Assembly (NCBI GenBank): GCA_031362985.1
Contig: JANLTO010000064.1
Location: 1 to 64,000, forward strand
Length of the DNA stretch: 64,000 bases
DNA from: SHZL01 sp031362985
GTDB taxonomy: Bacteria > Pseudomonadota > Gammaproteobacteria > Xanthomonadales > SZUA-36
Reading direction: 5' to 3'
Position 1 is the first letter of the stretch; each line of letters starts with the position of its first letter. Under the pieces are notes generated by a model, which was not told where the DNA came from, did no database searches, and saw only the letters and a list, made by a program, of their open reading frames with translations. The translations under genes were made by a program, and so were the position numbers. Below, one piece after another: positions 36,217 to 45,409 of the stretch.

Positions 36217-37230
36217 CTAAGTCCCCGGCGCCGCAGGGCCGCCGAATATACCAATATCCGAGACCGTTCCATCCCGGTTGCGGATGGCCGGATCTCCCCG
36301 TAAGGGTTGAAAATTCTTGCCGGGCCGGAAGTCGGTGCCCAGTTCCGGATTTTCAAGATAGATATGGTCTCCGGCAGTCAATTGACCACCGGCAGTTTCA
36401 GGAAAAAAGAGCGCTTCGTTGCCATTAAAGACGCAATAGTCGACCGATATGGTAGCTTGTTCCTCCGCTCGAACCGCGTACGGTTTATTGCCAACGAGAA
36501 TCGAGTTGATGAGTACGATGGCAGCGTTTTCCTTGCCGAATACGCCATCATCCTGGCTCGCTACGATCGCCGAATTGTAGATTTCTGTCGTGCTGTGGTC
36601 ATAGGCCGCAACACCCGCTGACTCGTTGTTGCTGAACAGTGAGTTTTCTACTCGCACCGTGGAATTCCCTTCCACCCAGACGCCGACGTGCCCGTTTTGG
36701 ACGCGCAGCCTGGACAGTACAACCCGGCTTTCACCAAAGACCGAAACCGCCATCTTGGCTATGTGAGTGAGTTGTGTATCCTGCACGGTGACTTTGCTGT
36801 TTATGACGAAAATTCCATGGCCATCGTAGAGATCATCTTCGGCCAAACCTACTTTGAAGTTGCGGATTTCCAGGTTACTGACCTCAACCGAGCTGTTGTG
36901 GATGAGCAGTGCTGAAACTGCCGGCCCGGCCCTGCCATCGAGAATCGCGCCCGGTTCGCCGCGCAATTCCAGGGTTTTGCCTTCAATCAGGAGGCCGCCG
37001 CGAATGACGAGTTCCGCATAACTCACATCGTGGAAATTTTCAGGGCTGTATACGCCTGCGCCGATGTTTATCCGGTCACCGGGTCCGGCCCGGTCAACCG
37101 CTTGCTGCAAGCCCGGGTAACCACGCAAGGCACAGGACGCTTCTGCACTGCCAATGGCGCAGACACGCCACTCCGCTGCCTGGAGCGTTGCGGCGCACAA
37201 CGACAGCAGCACTGCTGCTAGCAAGCGCAT
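36217..37230 (-). CDS. Exported right-handed parallel beta-helix protein
   Basis: From ATG 37230 the product is ~337 aa with a signal peptide (MRLLAAVLLSLCAATLQA). A lead motif (ASCALRGYPGLQQAVDRAGPG) then precedes regular 20-25 residue coils such as SSVEVSNLEIRNFKVGLAED, SKVTVQDTQLTHIAKMAV, STVRVENSLFSNNESAGV and STTEIYNSAIVASQDDGV. This is the pectate-lyase/DUF1565-type solenoid. No catalytic residues are obvious, so it may bind or cut a polysaccharide or be structural. Longer starts at 37305 or 37446 would add non-signal sequence. It is the first gene of the leftward set with ferredoxin, PepSY and amidohydrolase. Confidence 0.8.
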   Translation of the reverse strand: MRLLAAVLLSLCAATLQAAEWRVCAIGSAEASCALRGYPGLQQAVDRAGPGDRINIGAGVYSPENFHDVSYAELVIRGGLLIEGKTLELRGEPGAILDGRAGPAVSALLIHNSSVEVSNLEIRNFKVGLAEDDLYDGHGIFVINSKVTVQDTQLTHIAKMAVSVFGESRVVLSRLRVQNGHVGVWVEGNSTVRVENSLFSNNESAGVAAYDHSTTEIYNSAIVASQDDGVFGKENAAIVLINSILVGNKPYAVRAEEQATISVDYCVFNGNEALFFPETAGGQLTAGDHIYLENPELGTDFRPGKNFQPLRGDPAIRNRDGTVSDIGIFGGPAAPGT

Positions 37231-37622
37231 CGCTTCGGTTGATGCAAAGCCATTGCGCGTCCTGGCTATGGCTGGAAGGCAATGATTCAGCTGCAAGGGT
37301 GTCATGGTAGTTGCGTCCGGTTGGCGCGATTTTGGCGCGCTGAATGGTGGCTGGAACAGGCGTTCATTATAGAAGCAGCCTCCGGCTGGCTTGCGTCGCC
37401 AAACAGGGTTCCACAGGTGACCAAAATGCACCAGCCACCCAATCATTGCAAACCTTTGCAGCGGCTTGAATGCACTGAAATCACGCGGAAATTGGCTTTA
37501 CATGGCGGGCCGGGGCGCTCTAAACCCAGGTCAATGCCGCTTCAACCCGGCATACCCGTGCGGTTGCTGATTGTTGCATACAATGTAAAAGTACAACCTG
37601 CTTATGCACAGATGGGTGGCGT
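37231..37622. other. Divergent intergenic region (392 nt)
   Basis: It separates the beta-helix gene from the P1 peptidase gene. A TACAAT box around 37577-37585 and a short TTGT...ACAA dyad (about 37570-37593) may belong to the rightward promoter. No -35 at normal spacing is convincing. No small gene, RNA or repeat was recognised. Confidence 0.4.
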
Positions 37623-39059
37623 ATGACCCGGTATCTTAAAGCCGCATTAATCCTGCTGATGGTTAACTGCCTGGTCCCGCCCCTGCTGGCCGACCAGTCG
37701 CAGTTGCAACCCGTCATCAATGCACACGACGAAGTACTGCAACTGGACTGGCCCGTGCTGCGCGTCGGGACCGCTGAATACGAGGAAGGACCAACCGGCG
37801 TAACCGTGTTTTACTTCCAGAAAAAAGTCCTCGTTGCCATGGACGTGCTCGGAGGCTCGCCGAGTTCGGTCAACAGTTCCTACGTGGATCTGGGGTATGA
37901 CGAACCGGAACTCGATGCCGTGGTTTTTGCAGGGGGCTCCTGGTATGGCCTGGAAGCGGTTACGGCCATCTCGAGCGCGCTCAAGGACGATCACCTGCGC
38001 GATGGAAATGCATTTGGCAACCCACCCAATATTGCGCTTTCGGTCGGCTCGATCATTTTTGATTTCGGTTCGCGTCGCTTGAATGAAATCTACCCGGACA
38101 AGCGTCTGGCCGAGGCGGCTTTCAGGGCCGCACAGCCGGGATTTTTTCCGCTGGGCGCTCATGGCGCCGGGCGTATGGCAAAGTTTGGCTACTTTTTTGG
38201 CTGTAATGCGTTTTCCGGCCAGGGCGGCGCGCAGCGCAGCATCGGCGCGCTCAAAGTTGCTGCCTTCGCGGTGGTGAATGCTTACGGGGTGGTCACGGAC
38301 CGGGATGGCCGGGTTGCAGCATGTTACCCGCAAGCCGGCTGGCCGGAAGATTTGCACACCGCGGACCTGATGGAGAATTTTCCCGCCAGCAAGGACCCGC
38401 AATGGAAATCGCCGCCGCGCACTGCCGAAGGCAAGAAAACCAACACCACGGTCAGCCTGGTGGTAGTTAATCAAAAGCTCACACCGCCGGAGCTGAAACG
38501 CCTGGCTGTGCAAGTACACACCTCGATGAGCCGGGCCATTCAGCCGTTTGCTACGCTGTATGACGGCGATGTGCTGTACGCCGTGTCCACCGCGGAATTG
38601 GAACAAGCCGAACTGCCCGGCCCGGAGCTGGGCGTGGTGGCATCGGAAGTCATGTGGGACGCCATACTGGCTGCCGTTCCGCAACAGCCCGGTTTCCCTG
38701 AGCACACGGAGACCACAGAGCAAGCCGCAATACAGACCCCGGCACATGCCTTGGGCACCGCGGACACATTCCAGGGCGAATACCGCTTCAGCGAAATGGC
38801 CAGCCTGGAGATCACCTCGTCGGCAGGCAAGTGGTTTGCCCGCGCCAGTGGTGAGGTCCCGGTCTTTGCCATCGGGAAAGACCAGCCGGTAGAGTTGCGC
38901 GCCGTATCTGCCACGGAGTTCACCGTACCCGGGCGCTATCCCCTGGTCTTGCGCTTTGATGCGCCGGGCCAGCTGTTGATCAACCCGGGCCACTGGCAGC
39001 AGTTGGGTACACGGGTCTCCAGGGGCGGCGCAGAAATTAGCCCATCAAGCAGCAAGTAA
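37623..39059 (+). CDS. Exported P1-family (DmpA/NylC-like) N-terminal nucleophile peptidase
   Basis: A 478-aa proenzyme with a signal peptide (TRYLKAALILLMVNCLVPPLLA). P1-family segments are present: VFAGGSWYGLEAV, FPLGAHGAGRMAK and the self-cleavage region NTTVSLVVVN. The predicted cut is before Thr275 or Thr276, an Asn-Thr context like that of nylon-oligomer hydrolase NylC rather than the Gly-Ser of DmpA. A C-terminal ~100-residue beta-rich extension (TFQGEYRFSEMASLEITSSAG to the end) is extra relative to the core family. GGGTGG precedes the ATG. It is followed 12 nt later by a PPOX flavoprotein. Confidence 0.87.
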   Translation: MTRYLKAALILLMVNCLVPPLLADQSQLQPVINAHDEVLQLDWPVLRVGTAEYEEGPTGVTVFYFQKKVLVAMDVLGGSPSSVNSSYVDLGYDEPELDAVVFAGGSWYGLEAVTAISSALKDDHLRDGNAFGNPPNIALSVGSIIFDFGSRRLNEIYPDKRLAEAAFRAAQPGFFPLGAHGAGRMAKFGYFFGCNAFSGQGGAQRSIGALKVAAFAVVNAYGVVTDRDGRVAACYPQAGWPEDLHTADLMENFPASKDPQWKSPPRTAEGKKTNTTVSLVVVNQKLTPPELKRLAVQVHTSMSRAIQPFATLYDGDVLYAVSTAELEQAELPGPELGVVASEVMWDAILAAVPQQPGFPEHTETTEQAAIQTPAHALGTADTFQGEYRFSEMASLEITSSAGKWFARASGEVPVFAIGKDQPVELRAVSATEFTVPGRYPLVLRFDAPGQLLINPGHWQQLGTRVSRGGAEISPSSSK

Positions 39060-39071
39060 AGGAAACACGCC

Positions 39072-39710
39072 ATGAGTACTGACGCATCGCACGAGTTGCA
39101 CGACGAGCAAGGTTTACGTCAGATCTACAGCGCTGCGGGTGAACGCGCCGTGCTGAAAGTGCAGAACAAACTCGACCAGCACTGCCGGGATTTTATCGCC
39201 CGGTCGCCCTTTCTGTGCATAGGCTCATCCCGTCCAGACGGCCATGCCGACGTTTCTCCCCGGGGTGACGCGCCGGGTTTCGTCCACGTGGCCGATGACC
39301 ACACGCTGTTGATCCCGGACCGGCCTGGAAATAACCGGCTCGACACCATGACCAATATTTTCCAGAATCCGAAAATTGGCCTGCTGTTTTTCATTCCGGG
39401 ATTGGAAGAAACCTTGCGGGTCAATGGCACAGCCCGGGTCATCACGGATCAGCAGAAGCTGCTACGGTTTGAATTCCGCGGACACATGCCAGTGGCTGCC
39501 ATCGAGGTCACGGTGCATGAGGCGTTCCTGCACTGCGCCAAGGCCTTGAAGCGCTCCCTGCTGTGGGATGAACAGTCGAAGATTGATCGCAAATCGTTTA
39601 CCCGCCCTGCGCAAATATTCGCGGACCATGTCAAAGGCGGCATGTCGGCGGACGAAGTTGAGGTTTACCTGCAGGAAAATTACAAAAACGGCCTGTACTC
39701 AAAGGATTGA
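39072..39710 (+). CDS. Pyridoxamine-phosphate-oxidase-like FMN flavoprotein
   Basis: A 212-aa split-barrel flavoprotein of the PPOX family, of the MSMEG_1061 type. Markers are FLCIGSSRPDGHADVSPRGD, LLIPDRPGNNRLDTMTNIFQ and IGLLFFIPGLEETLRVNG, with the arginines and asparagines that normally hold FMN phosphate. Such proteins reduce or oxidise small molecules using F420 or FMN; the substrate is not predictable. It shares an operon with the P1 peptidase (12-nt gap, AAGGA site) and ends 5 nt from the convergent symporter gene. Confidence 0.88.
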   Translation: MSTDASHELHDEQGLRQIYSAAGERAVLKVQNKLDQHCRDFIARSPFLCIGSSRPDGHADVSPRGDAPGFVHVADDHTLLIPDRPGNNRLDTMTNIFQNPKIGLLFFIPGLEETLRVNGTARVITDQQKLLRFEFRGHMPVAAIEVTVHEAFLHCAKALKRSLLWDEQSKIDRKSFTRPAQIFADHVKGGMSADEVEVYLQENYKNGLYSKD

Positions 39711-39715
39711 GGGTC

Positions 39716-41542
39716 TCAGCAGGGCGTGCTGAGCCTTCGGTAAAAATCGCGGGCGCGTTCATCCGTCGCTATTTCAGCTTGCGCCAGCAAGGCCAGGGTG
39801 GGGAACAGTAATAATGGCAGGAAAATTGACAGGTAGACGTATGCCTGCGCATCGAACCAGCCGTAATGGCGGTGCACCCAGTCACACACAATGGCGCCAG
39901 ACGAAGTGCTGACCAGACCCCAGGTCATTATCCTGCGGCAGGTGCCGCCATCAAGTACGAAGTACAACACTGCCAGGGCCGCGGGTGCCAGTAGGCTGAA
40001 CAGGACCACCGCCGGGTACCCATCTCCAATCATTTGACTCCACCAGGCCACACCAGCCAGCAGCGCAACCGTGGTCAGGCCAGCTAGCCATTGTCGTTGC
40101 GCTGAGCGCAACAACGTCTGGCTCCCCATGCGCTTGCAGAAGGACACGTTGGGAATGATCAGCAGCGGCACCAGCGTTGTGACATACGCCGTGATGTCCT
40201 GGTCAAAGTGCCATACCAGCTTGTTTAGAATCCAGGTAGCCAGGCCCAGCCCGTATCCGGATGCGATGCCCCAGAAGACCGCCGCTTCGGATGTCGCCCG
40301 GACATAGAAAATATTGCCCAGGGCGATGGCAGGGGGCACCACCATGGCGAAACCCAGCAGCAACCACTGCAGTACCGGCGCCGTTCCCACGACGTAACCA
40401 AAGTAGCAGGCAATTGTGGCCGCCAATAGGCCATACAGCACAGAGGTCACCCGGTAGGCACGGAGCTTCTTACGGTGTGAATAACCCCGGGAAGCCGGTA
40501 TCCAGTCATTGACCACCATGGTGGAGCTGGCCAGCAGAACCGGCCCACCCGACGAGATCAGGGCAGCCAGCACGGCCGCGGTGGCGATACCGCCCACAAA
40601 TGGGCCTGCGTCGAAGGCGATTTGAGTGATATTGCTGTAACCGCCAATCCCGGGATGCGCGCCATACTTTGCCAGCGCCTCGATGCCAATGACGACTGGC
40701 AGAACGCTCATCAGGGCAGCCACTACACCCGCGATCAGGAAAGCGGGTACCAGGACACTTTCACTTTTAGCGGAACTTGAAAAATTGACATACACGGAAG
40801 TGGCCGGTGTGTGTATGGTGGCTGAGAAAAACATGGCGACAATGGGCAGCAAGCCCATGCCGAACATGCTCCACCATCGATCAGGGTCCATGTTTTCCGA
40901 CTGCAGGGCGATTGTGGCTTTGCGGGTAACCTGGTCCCAGCCGCCCAGCTGGTCAGCGCCTGTCCAGGCTACCGCGGCAAGGCCCAACACGATCATGCCG
41001 CAATGAATAATATTGGTGAACGAGCTTCCCTTCAGCCCGGAAAGGGTGGTTGCCACAATAATGATGGCGGAGCCACTCAAGATGCCGGCGACCAGTTCAA
41101 TGCCGAGAACCTTGCTAATGATGACGCCAATCAACAAGGGTTCAATGACATTCACCACGAAATATTCTGTCTGCACGCACAGGCTGGTAAGCCAGCCACA
41201 GCGGGACGTACCGAAGCGCTGCAGGAATAGCTCGGCTATGGTCGTCAGTTTCAGGCGCCGGTACTGCCGGGTGAAAAAAATGCCGACCAGCGCCAGAGCC
41301 AGGAACGTGGTGATTCCGTACCAGATGTTCCATAGGCCTGTGCGCATGACCTCACCCGCAACGCCATAGGTCCCGGCGCCGCCAATGCGTGTTCCCGCCA
41401 CACCGGCCGCAATCATCACCACGCCCATGCTGCCGCCCGCGGTTGCCCAGGCCGATGCGTTCTCGACTCTGCGGTTGAGCAGTACGCCCAAAACAGGCAC
41501 CAGGGTCAGATAGACCAAGATGGTAATGACTGCCATGTCCAT
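39716..41542 (-). CDS. Sodium:solute symporter (SSS family)
   Basis: A 608-aa membrane protein with about 13-15 helices. The LeuT-fold core appears in the N-terminal half (AGGSMGVVMIAAGVAGTRIG, TTIAELFLQRFG), followed by a helix with a Na+-site-like SGSAIIIVATTLSGLKGSS. SSS members import sugars, amino acids, carboxylates or proline using sodium. It is longer than a typical PutP-type member because of added C-terminal helices. Substrate class is not visible. It is convergent with the PPOX gene and divergent from the TonB receptor. Confidence 0.88.
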   Translation of the reverse strand: MDMAVITILVYLTLVPVLGVLLNRRVENASAWATAGGSMGVVMIAAGVAGTRIGGAGTYGVAGEVMRTGLWNIWYGITTFLALALVGIFFTRQYRRLKLTTIAELFLQRFGTSRCGWLTSLCVQTEYFVVNVIEPLLIGVIISKVLGIELVAGILSGSAIIIVATTLSGLKGSSFTNIIHCGMIVLGLAAVAWTGADQLGGWDQVTRKATIALQSENMDPDRWWSMFGMGLLPIVAMFFSATIHTPATSVYVNFSSSAKSESVLVPAFLIAGVVAALMSVLPVVIGIEALAKYGAHPGIGGYSNITQIAFDAGPFVGGIATAAVLAALISSGGPVLLASSTMVVNDWIPASRGYSHRKKLRAYRVTSVLYGLLAATIACYFGYVVGTAPVLQWLLLGFAMVVPPAIALGNIFYVRATSEAAVFWGIASGYGLGLATWILNKLVWHFDQDITAYVTTLVPLLIIPNVSFCKRMGSQTLLRSAQRQWLAGLTTVALLAGVAWWSQMIGDGYPAVVLFSLLAPAALAVLYFVLDGGTCRRIMTWGLVSTSSGAIVCDWVHRHYGWFDAQAYVYLSIFLPLLLFPTLALLAQAEIATDERARDFYRRLSTPC

Positions 41543-41881
41543 GTGCGGATTCCGCTAGTGGGGGCTGCGGTTTTTACACCAGGAATGGGGTTAACCGCTG
41601 GCAGATATTAGTGATAATCGACAGGTAATTCCAAGCGAAGCCTGGCATTGCGTGGCGGCATCTGCTGGGCACATCAGGTCATTTTAAATCATGGTGTTAG
41701 GCAACCACTTCCCAAGAAAAACTCCTCATTATGGTGCTTAATGCGCACCGCAGAATTAGTTTTTGGCACCTTCCGTAAGCACTCTGCGCGGTGTTAGTCT
41801 CACGCTGTGGGAATTCCGGCAGTACCACGGGCATGCCAGAGCTAAATGCCTGCGGCTTCGATACATCAAAATAGAGGCTTG
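41543..41881. other. Divergent intergenic region (339 nt)
   Basis: It lies between the symporter and TonB-receptor genes. A small dyad GGTGC-N7-GCACC (41733-41749) and two GGTGTTA copies (about 41693 and 41792) are the only noteworthy words. No reliable promoter, RNA or extra gene was found. Confidence 0.4.
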
Positions 41882-44008
41882 ATGCTCATGAAACTTACGC
41901 ACATCAACATCCTGGTTTTTACCCTGGTCGCATTTTCAGCCCCTTTTGCCAATGCGCAAACCAAGGCCATAGAAGACGAAGATCTTGCACTTGAAGAAAT
42001 CATTGTTACCGCCAACAAGCGCGAAGAACGGTTGATTGATGTCCCGATGGCAATTACCGCTATAACCGGTCTTGAATTGGAAGCGCGCGGCATCGATACC
42101 ATCCAGGATCTTTCCTTTGCGGTTCCTGGCATGACCATGCGCGAGGACGGGCCTGGCAGTTACCAGATATTCCTGCGTGGTATTGCCAATGCCTACGGTG
42201 GTGGCGCCCTGGTGAGCATATACGAGGATGAAATTCCGCTGGTTCTTTCGGGTTATGAAATTCTCCCAACCCGGGTCATGGACCTCGCGCGGGTCGAAGT
42301 ATTGAAAGGACCGCAGGGAACGCTCTACGGTCAGGGTGCTGTAGGTGGCGCTGTCCGGTACATCACCAACCGTCCGCTGCTGAATACATTCGAGGGCAGC
42401 CTGGAAGCAAATATATATAATGTTGCCAGTGGTGACTGGGGTGACTTCATAACCGGCGTCGCGAACATACCCGTGGTGGAAGACCAATTGGCGTTCCGCA
42501 TTGCGGCAGAATTCGGCAACGGCGGCGGCTGGCAGGATCAGCCGGAAGCGGACATTGAAGATGGCAACGGCGAAGACCTGAGAAATATCCGGTTCCAGGG
42601 CCTGTGGAAGCCAGTGGAACCCATGGATGTTTTCTTCACCTACGTTAACTACCATGCCGATTATGAATTGGGCCAGGGCTATGAACAGCCCGATCGCACC
42701 ATTGATGTGGCCGTGGACCCGGCCACCCGCCTGATTCCGAAAATCTGGAATTATGATGTGTACAACCTGGAAGCCCACTATGACTTTGGCTCAGCGGAGC
42801 TGATGAGTTCGACTTCCTATCTGAAAATGGATTTGCAGTACCCGTTCTCCTACTACGGTGGCCCGGATACTGTCTATGAAGGAACTCTTTCCGGCCACAG
42901 TTCCCGCTACAACCCGGGCGACCAGTTTTCCCAGGAGTTGCGCCTGAGCTCCACCGACGATTCGCCATTCCAATGGACGGTGGGCGCTTTCTACCGCGAT
43001 ATGCAGATTGAAACCAATATTCCGGACGGTGTGACCGGATACTACGGCGAGGTCTATTACTTTACGTACTACGTCACCAACACCTCAAAGTCCTATTCTT
43101 TCTTTGCCGATGCGTCCTACCAGATTAACGACCAGTGGAATATCGGCGCCGGTGCCCGCTACTTCAAAGACAAACAAACCGAAGAATACGTCCCAAACCC
43201 GGTGCAAAGCAGCACCTTCGATTCAGTCGATCCGCGCATCTATGCGTCCTGGACTTATGCTGACAACAGAAATGTGTACGCATCGATCACCAAAGGATTC
43301 CGTAGCGGTGGCTTCAACGGCTTCGATTACGCAACCGGCGCAGAATTACCGGATTTTGATCCCGAATCACTGTGGAGTTACGAACTGGGGTATAAGGCCA
43401 CCGTGCTGGATGGTGCGCTGTTCCTGGATCTGGCGGCCTACTACACCAGCTACAACGACATGCTCCGTCGCGGGTTGATCCTGGTCGACAATGCCATTGG
43501 CCTGCAGTCGTTTACCAGTAACATTGGCAAGGCCGAGATCAAGGGCCTGGAAGCTGGCTTTACCTGGCGGGCAACCGATGCGCTGACACTGAATCTGTCC
43601 GCTTCGTTCATCGATGCCGAGGTCACCCAGCTGGATGCGGAAGGATCGGCCAACATAGAGGGGGACCCCATCGATTACGTCCCTGAATTCAGCTTCTCGG
43701 TGGGCGGCAATTACGCCTTCAACTGGCGCAGTGACATGCCGGGCTACATCCGGGCGAGTTACAACTACCGGGATGAAATGCCCTACGCCGACCGGACCAG
43801 TTTCCCGGCGGAAAACGTGCCGCAATATTCCGACAAGATCGGGCTCATCGATGCGCGCCTCGGCCTGACCTTTGGCAGAACCTATACCGAGTTGTACGTG
43901 CAAAACCTGTCCAATGAAAATAAGTACATCGACCCGTATCACGCATGGAACAACGCCAATCGTACCCGGCCGCGCGCCATAGGCATTGTATTTGGTGTGA
44001 CATTCTAG
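41882..44008 (+). CDS. TonB-dependent outer-membrane receptor
   Basis: A ~708-aa receptor with a signal peptide ending in FANAQ and a TonB-box region LEEIIVTANKREERLIDVP. The plug holds IQDLSFAVPGMTMREDG and VEVLKGPQGTLYGQGAVGG, and the barrel ends in GIVFGVTF with terminal Phe. ATG 41882 or 41888 are equally good starts; 41846 would add residues ahead of the signal. It is followed by a strong terminator and faces a PepSY gene, a common arrangement for iron-chelate uptake, though peptides are possible given the neighbours. Confidence 0.93.
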   Translation: MLMKLTHINILVFTLVAFSAPFANAQTKAIEDEDLALEEIIVTANKREERLIDVPMAITAITGLELEARGIDTIQDLSFAVPGMTMREDGPGSYQIFLRGIANAYGGGALVSIYEDEIPLVLSGYEILPTRVMDLARVEVLKGPQGTLYGQGAVGGAVRYITNRPLLNTFEGSLEANIYNVASGDWGDFITGVANIPVVEDQLAFRIAAEFGNGGGWQDQPEADIEDGNGEDLRNIRFQGLWKPVEPMDVFFTYVNYHADYELGQGYEQPDRTIDVAVDPATRLIPKIWNYDVYNLEAHYDFGSAELMSSTSYLKMDLQYPFSYYGGPDTVYEGTLSGHSSRYNPGDQFSQELRLSSTDDSPFQWTVGAFYRDMQIETNIPDGVTGYYGEVYYFTYYVTNTSKSYSFFADASYQINDQWNIGAGARYFKDKQTEEYVPNPVQSSTFDSVDPRIYASWTYADNRNVYASITKGFRSGGFNGFDYATGAELPDFDPESLWSYELGYKATVLDGALFLDLAAYYTSYNDMLRRGLILVDNAIGLQSFTSNIGKAEIKGLEAGFTWRATDALTLNLSASFIDAEVTQLDAEGSANIEGDPIDYVPEFSFSVGGNYAFNWRSDMPGYIRASYNYRDEMPYADRTSFPAENVPQYSDKIGLIDARLGLTFGRTYTELYVQNLSNENKYIDPYHAWNNANRTRPRAIGIVFGVTF

Positions 44009-44055
44009 AGCTTGAGCTAATGCGGTAAGCGCATTACTGAAAGCGTGCCCTGATG

Positions 44056-44091
44056 GAGCTTGTGGTGCCTGCCACAAGCTCCTTTTTTTTG
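44056..44091 (+). terminator. Rho-independent terminator after the TonB receptor
   Basis: A perfect 11-bp stem (GGAGCTTGTGG / CCACAAGCTCC) with a 6-nt loop is followed by eight T residues, 48 nt after the receptor stop. It faces the end of the convergent PepSY gene. Confidence 0.93.
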
Positions 44092-44119
44092 ACACCGCCA
44101 TTTTTTTGGGCACCCATTT

Positions 44120-45253
44120 TCAGGCTGCCGGCTTTGGCCTGAACAGTTGTGCGGCGACGCGGATGATATACTGCCCGCTGAGCGCTGCGATCAACAGGCC
44201 CAACAAGGCCACCAGGCTCTTGGTAGTAAGGCCAGCCAGGCGTCCGCTGTGAATGGGTAACTGCAGAGAATACAGCTGGTCACCCTTGGTTCCCCGGCCG
44301 GGAGTCCTGGCGCCAACCACGTGGCCATCGGCCCCATCCAGGTAAATCCAGTCATTGCCCAATCCATCCGGATCGCGATAGCCGTACCCCATGCCATAAA
44401 AATTGTAGCTGCTGCTGTAGAACAATTCGGCAACCGGGCCCGGAGCGCCATTTTCCTGCCCCAGCTTCTGGGCCAAGCGATAGGCATCGGCATAGCTCAG
44501 CGTGCGCACGCCGAAATCCGTAAGCCCTTTGTTCGAATATTCCTCATAGATGCTGGGCTTTACCGGGGAGAAAATCGAGACCAGCGGCTTGAAAACCTCA
44601 TCGGCCAGGTTCATGGCGATGCTGCTGAACGCAATGGGCAGCAGCAGCAAAGCGAGAACCAGCGCGACCGCTTTGTGCTTGATGGGAATCAGGAACAAAG
44701 TATCTGCGGCGGGTGTAGCACCGATTCCGCCGAACAACACGAGCAGGCAATTGATGAGCAGCACACCGGCCACCCCGCCCATCAGGTAACCGCCCCAGGC
44801 GCCGTCGGTGAGCGAGTGGTGCATTTCATACAGATAATTGAGCAGATTCTCTGGCTCAAAACAGCACCTGCCCCAATATTTCTCACCCACGATTTCGCCG
44901 CTGTGGGGATCGAGATAGAACGTGTTGCTTGCTATGGGTGGGTACTCGCCCGCGGCATCCGGTTTTGGCTCGGCGGTCAGCAGCGCCGTTTCCCCCGGGT
45001 TTTTGGGGTACTGCAGATACCAGACAGCGACCTCCGGCCTGGCCTGTTCCAGCTTTTCGATCAGAGCCGGGGGTGGCAGCATCTCCCCCCCGGTTTCCAC
45101 GTGATAAAAACCGGGATTGAGGAGTGCATCGATCTCGTCGTAAAAGGCCAGCAAGCCGCCCGTAATTCCGGCCATGAATAACAAGGCGGCGACGCAGATC
45201 GCAGCCATGCCCAACAAAAACCTCATACCCAGCAAAAACTTTGGATACTGCAT
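44120..45253 (-). CDS. PepSY-domain membrane protein (second copy)
   Basis: A 377-aa PepSY_TM protein. Helix 1 is MAAICVAALLFMAGITGGLL followed by AFYDEIDALLNPGFYHVETG. The periplasmic part has RCCFEPENLLNYLYEMHHSL, mirroring the CCGRENIVPMMHKLHN of the copy at 34592-35917. IKHKAVALVLALLLLPIAFS is the later helix, then a C-terminal PepSY region. GGAGA precedes ATG 45253. It is divergent from the second propeller-amidohydrolase and convergent with the receptor. A membrane ferri-reductase-like role is possible; the true substrate is unknown. Confidence 0.85.
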   Translation of the reverse strand: MQYPKFLLGMRFLLGMAAICVAALLFMAGITGGLLAFYDEIDALLNPGFYHVETGGEMLPPPALIEKLEQARPEVAVWYLQYPKNPGETALLTAEPKPDAAGEYPPIASNTFYLDPHSGEIVGEKYWGRCCFEPENLLNYLYEMHHSLTDGAWGGYLMGGVAGVLLINCLLVLFGGIGATPAADTLFLIPIKHKAVALVLALLLLPIAFSSIAMNLADEVFKPLVSIFSPVKPSIYEEYSNKGLTDFGVRTLSYADAYRLAQKLGQENGAPGPVAELFYSSSYNFYGMGYGYRDPDGLGNDWIYLDGADGHVVGARTPGRGTKGDQLYSLQLPIHSGRLAGLTTKSLVALLGLLIAALSGQYIIRVAAQLFRPKPAA

Positions 45254-45409
45254 GGTAATTTCTCCAGGATTTCCGCCCCTGCTCTGACTATGGTTGCATT
45301 GTCCGGGCCATGGAAGGAGCCATTCGGGTTTGAGCTGGTGTTAATCTATCACCGCCGTCCGCGAATTTGGCATCTCGCCATGAGCTCTCAGAAGGATTAG
45401 TTTAACCGC

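Noticed and set aside
36198..36356. N-terminal extension of the second ferredoxin
   Set aside because: It lies inside the beta-helix gene and does not match ferredoxin sequence; GTG 36197 gives exactly the length of the paralogue.
37647..38993. 448-codon minus-strand open frame opposite the P1 peptidase
   Set aside because: The plus strand encodes a complete P1 protein with signal peptide and catalytic motif. The opposite frame is low-complexity in character and lacks any domain.
41760..41780. Sigma-54-like TGGCAC before the TonB receptor
   Set aside because: The -24 element is good but the -12 TTGC is missing at the right spacing.
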